Below, one piece after another: positions 61,918 to 64,000 of a stretch of DNA of 64,000 nt. Numbering within the stretch: position 1 is the stretch's first letter; every line of letters starts with the position of its first letter. The stretch spans positions 62,001-126,000 of the forward strand of contig BAIF02000051.1 of NCBI GenBank assembly GCA_000509105.1. Direction: 5' to 3'. The DNA is from Clostridiales bacterium VE202-21. Its GTDB lineage: Bacteria > Bacillota > Clostridia > Lachnospirales > Lachnospiraceae. The notes under the pieces are model-generated. The model was not told the DNA's origin. It worked only from the letters and a program-made list of their open reading frames with translations, and searched no databases. The position numbers were made by a program, and so were the translations under genes.

Positions 61918-61938
61918 ACAAAGGAAAAGAGAGAAAAC

Positions 61939-62606
61939 ATGATTGGATTTTATAATTATACGGTGGTATTGACCTATGCAAGCCTTGGCATATCTGTATT
62001 CGGGATGACACAGGCGATTCACGGAAGATTTAAAACGGCAATTATCTGCCTGGCTTTATCCGGGCTCTGCGATATGTTTGACGGGAAAATCGCCCGGGCA
62101 AAAAAGGACAGGACTGAGGACGAGAAAGCATTTGGGATTCAGATCGATTCCCTGTGTGATGTTGTCTGTTTTGGGGCATTTCCTGCATTGATCTGTTACC
62201 TGCTGGGCGTGCGGGGACCCGTCGGTCTTGCGATTATTATCTTATACTGTATCAATTCCGTGGTCCGGCTCGCGTTCTTTAATGTAATGGAGCTAAGAAT
62301 GCCCTGGTATCGGAGGACGGGGAAAAGTTCTACCGGGGGCTTCCGATTACATCCATGGCCATTGTTCTGCCGCTGGTATTTATGATTCAGTTTTTCGTGC
62401 CGGACTTTGTGTTTCGGATCTGTCTGCATCTGGCCCTTTTGGTCGTGGGCATCCTGTTTGTCGTGAATTTTAAACTGAAAAAGCCGAAAAATATGACTTT
62501 GGCGGTTATCGTGGGTGTTGTTGCCGCGGCGGTTGTGGTCATGCTGTTCTTTACACGTTACAGAATTAGTTTCCACCCGGGCTGGCCATGGATTGTAAGG
62601 CGGTAA
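61939..62606 (+). CDS. pssA: CDP-diacylglycerol-serine O-phosphatidyltransferase, with one frameshift
   Basis: Restoring one base near 62310 gives about 222 residues. The CDP-alcohol phosphotransferase motif D-G-x2-A-R..G..D..D is seen as CDMFDGKIARAKKDRTEDEK followed by FGIQIDSLCD. The second half (EDGEKFYRGLPITSMAIVLP) continues in the other frame and is conserved. A lost G in CGGGAGG is one way to repair it. The enzyme makes phosphatidylserine, the substrate for the decarboxylase encoded next. AAAGGAAAAGAGAG precedes ATG 61939. Confidence 0.9.
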
Positions 62607-62715
62607 TGGAGAAACAAAACGAATTTCTTAAACGGGAAGCTTACAGGAATACGGAAGAAAGGAAGTCCCCGGGAAGCTGATATGGAAATAACAGGCGGGG
62701 ATGCAGTGATTATAT

Positions 62716-63717
62716 ATGAAATATATCGACAGAGACGGCAACATGACCGAAGAAAAGAACGGGCAGGACAGCCTGCTTGATTGGCTTTATAACCACAGGA
62801 GCGGAAGGACGCTCGTCGGCCTGCTGGTGAGGCCGGGGATATCAAGAGCAGGAGGATGGCTGCTGGACAGAAGATGGTCCACATGCCTGATTGATCCTTT
62901 TGTGAAAAAAAGCGGCATCGATCTGTCCTGTTATGTGAACCAGAGATATAAGTCCTACAATGAATTTTTTACGCGGGAGATCAAACCGGGAGCACGGCCG
63001 TTGGAGGGCGGGGAAGGGACTCTGATCAGTCCCTGTGACGGGAAGCTGAGTGTATATCCGATTACCGCAGAAGAGGGGGAGGAGAGCCGGTTCCGTATCA
63101 AAAACACCGAGTATACGGTGGGATCGCTGCTGCGCTCCGTGAGCCTGGCTAAGCGTTACGAGGGAGGCTGGGCATGCGTGTTCCGTCTGACGGTGGATGA
63201 TTATCATAGATATTGTTATGTGGATGACGGGGAGAAGTCCAAAAACTATCACATCAACGGCATTTATCATACAGTAAATCCGGCGGCAGGGGATGTGTAT
63301 CCAATTTATAAAGAAAATACGAGGGAATATTCGCTTCTAAAGAGCAGGCATTTTAAGACTGTGCTGATGATGGAGGTCGGCGCGCTGATGGTGGGACGTA
63401 TTACGAACTACCATGGGGCATGCCGGGTCAGAAGAGGTGAACCTAAGGGGCGGTTCGAGTTCGGAGGATCCACCGTGGTTTTGCTTTTTCAGAAAGATGC
63501 GGTGGAACTGGAGGAACGGCTGATTCTCAATACCCGGGCAGGATGCGAAACAATCGTAAAAATGGGGGAACGGATTGGGGAGAAGGGGCGCTCCGCGGAA
63601 GGCGAGGCAGGATGCGTCTGTAAAAGGAGACAGGGGGGCTGGAAACGGAATACAGAAGCAAGCTGGAATAGAGCAAAAAGGAAGGAAAACCAGGGCAGAC
63701 CTGGCCACAGTACCTGA
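62716..63717 (+). CDS. psd: Phosphatidylserine decarboxylase
   Basis: This 333-residue protein matches the Psd family: KSYNEFFTREIKPGARPL, SPCDGKLSVYP (catalytic Asp segment), VDDYHRYCYVDDG and MMEVGALMVGRITN. The self-cleavage site is GGST near residue 250 (FEFGGSTVVLLF), which generates the pyruvoyl prosthetic group. It makes phosphatidylethanolamine. Beyond residue 285 the protein has a basic, low-complexity tail not typical of the family; its last 14 codons run into an inverted repeat at 63675, so the normal C-terminus may have been replaced by that element. Confidence 0.92.
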   Translation: MKYIDRDGNMTEEKNGQDSLLDWLYNHRSGRTLVGLLVRPGISRAGGWLLDRRWSTCLIDPFVKKSGIDLSCYVNQRYKSYNEFFTREIKPGARPLEGGEGTLISPCDGKLSVYPITAEEGEESRFRIKNTEYTVGSLLRSVSLAKRYEGGWACVFRLTVDDYHRYCYVDDGEKSKNYHINGIYHTVNPAAGDVYPIYKENTREYSLLKSRHFKTVLMMEVGALMVGRITNYHGACRVRRGEPKGRFEFGGSTVVLLFQKDAVELEERLILNTRAGCETIVKMGERIGEKGRSAEGEAGCVCKRRQGGWKRNTEASWNRAKRKENQGRPGHST

Positions 63718-63799
63718 AGCCTTGATGGCTTCAGGCTCTGGGACCAGGGAGATATGTGATTTGTGATCACATATCTCACCCTGGTTTTCCTTCCTTTTT
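63675..63799. repeat. Nested inverted repeat, element F
   Basis: AAAAAGGAAGGAAAACCAGG (63675) pairs with CCTGGTTTTCCTTCCTTTTT ending at 63799. Inside lie CCTGAAGCC..GGCTTCAGG and GAGATATGTGAT..ATCACATATCTC. It overlaps the end of psd. The right arm ends in a T-run, so it can also act as a terminator. The stretch 63800-63945 holds only a weak TATAAT at 63898. Confidence 0.85.
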
Positions 63800-63945
63800 A
63801 CGCTACTCTAGTCGTTTAGTTTTGCCTAAAGTGTACAAGTTTTCTTTGTATGAGGCAGAGAGGGGAATTTATGATGGAAAATTATTTGGTTCAGGCGTAT
63901 AATGAATAGCGTTTAGCAATATTTTTTGTTTATGAGGTGGCGGGG

Positions 63946-64000
63946 ATGGTTAAGGATCGAGCGTTTTATGCGAATTTTTTTAAGATTTATAGTGCGCTGG
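63946..64000 (+). CDS. MATE-like transporter, N-terminal fragment
   Basis: Eighteen codons are visible: MVKDRAFYANFFKIYSAL, preceded by GAGGTGGCGGGG. The KDxxFYxxFFxI opening is common in MATE-family efflux proteins of Clostridia. The rest lies outside the window, so the call is tentative. Confidence 0.45.
   Translation, partial: MVKDRAFYANFFKIYSAL

Noticed and set aside
1-64000. tRNA, rRNA or CRISPR features
   Set aside because: Reading both strands showed no cloverleaf-like conserved tRNA boxes, no rRNA signature and no regularly spaced direct repeats; a covariance search could still reveal a missed small RNA.

Overview
The window looks like a chromosomal segment of an anaerobic Bacillota, most likely a Lachnospiraceae-type gut bacterium. 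The evidence is a strong AGGAGG ribosome-binding site ahead of most genes, moderate G+C by eye, and families typical of that group (DUF975, DUF6110, FeoB-associated Cys-rich protein, Se-dependent xanthine dehydrogenase). The genus is inference. No rRNA, tRNA, CRISPR array, transposase or phage gene was recognised.

Bases 1-23159 hold a selenium/molybdenum-linked purine catabolism cluster in two divergent operons. Leftward: a YheO-like regulator, ygeX, ygeY, ygeW, ridA, arcC and an NCS2 nucleobase permease. Rightward: ssnA, ygfK, hyuA, yqeC, a yqeB-mocA fusion, Se-dependent xanthine dehydrogenase, then modA, modB and a ModE-like regulator. The xdhB (partial) and xdhC genes start the window. Together they should import purines, oxidise them on a Mo/Se enzyme, open the rings, recover carbamoyl phosphate as ATP (YgeW/ArcC) and cleave 2,3-diaminopropionate to pyruvate and ammonia (YgeX).

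Bases 23160-33716 are mixed: a DUF975 membrane protein, a YczE-like membrane protein, a large c-di-GMP protein (GGDEF-EAL-PAS-GGDEF), an alpha/beta hydrolase, cyclopropane fatty acid synthase, an EamA transporter and an orphan protein. Bases 33884-44068 form an RpiR-controlled catabolic operon for an unknown carbohydrate: cyclase-fold hydrolase, ribose-type ABC importer, SIS isomerase, Zn-dehydrogenase, SAF-domain oxidoreductase and FGGY kinase.

Bases 44331-56179 are a metal/redox region: DtxR/MntR regulator, feoA, feoA, feoB, FeoB-associated Cys-rich protein, a truncated Fur, DUF454, YgbA-like protein, a small membrane protein, a heterodimeric ABC exporter, a 26-residue protein, DUF6110, a P1B-like ATPase and DUF2325. 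Fur-like and DtxR-like sites lie before feoA and before the DUF2325 gene. Bases 56764-58471 encode a class M sirtuin and a macrodomain protein; 58746-59868 a DUF2089/SHOCT-like trio; 60171-63717 a PAP2, flippase-like, PssA, Psd phospholipid cluster. A MATE-like gene begins at the right edge.

Two features recur. Long nested hairpin elements (about 100-350 bp) with unrelated sequences but the same architecture lie at gene ends. At least five conserved genes are broken by single missing bases, mostly at short homopolymers, which suggests assembly errors more than real gene decay.
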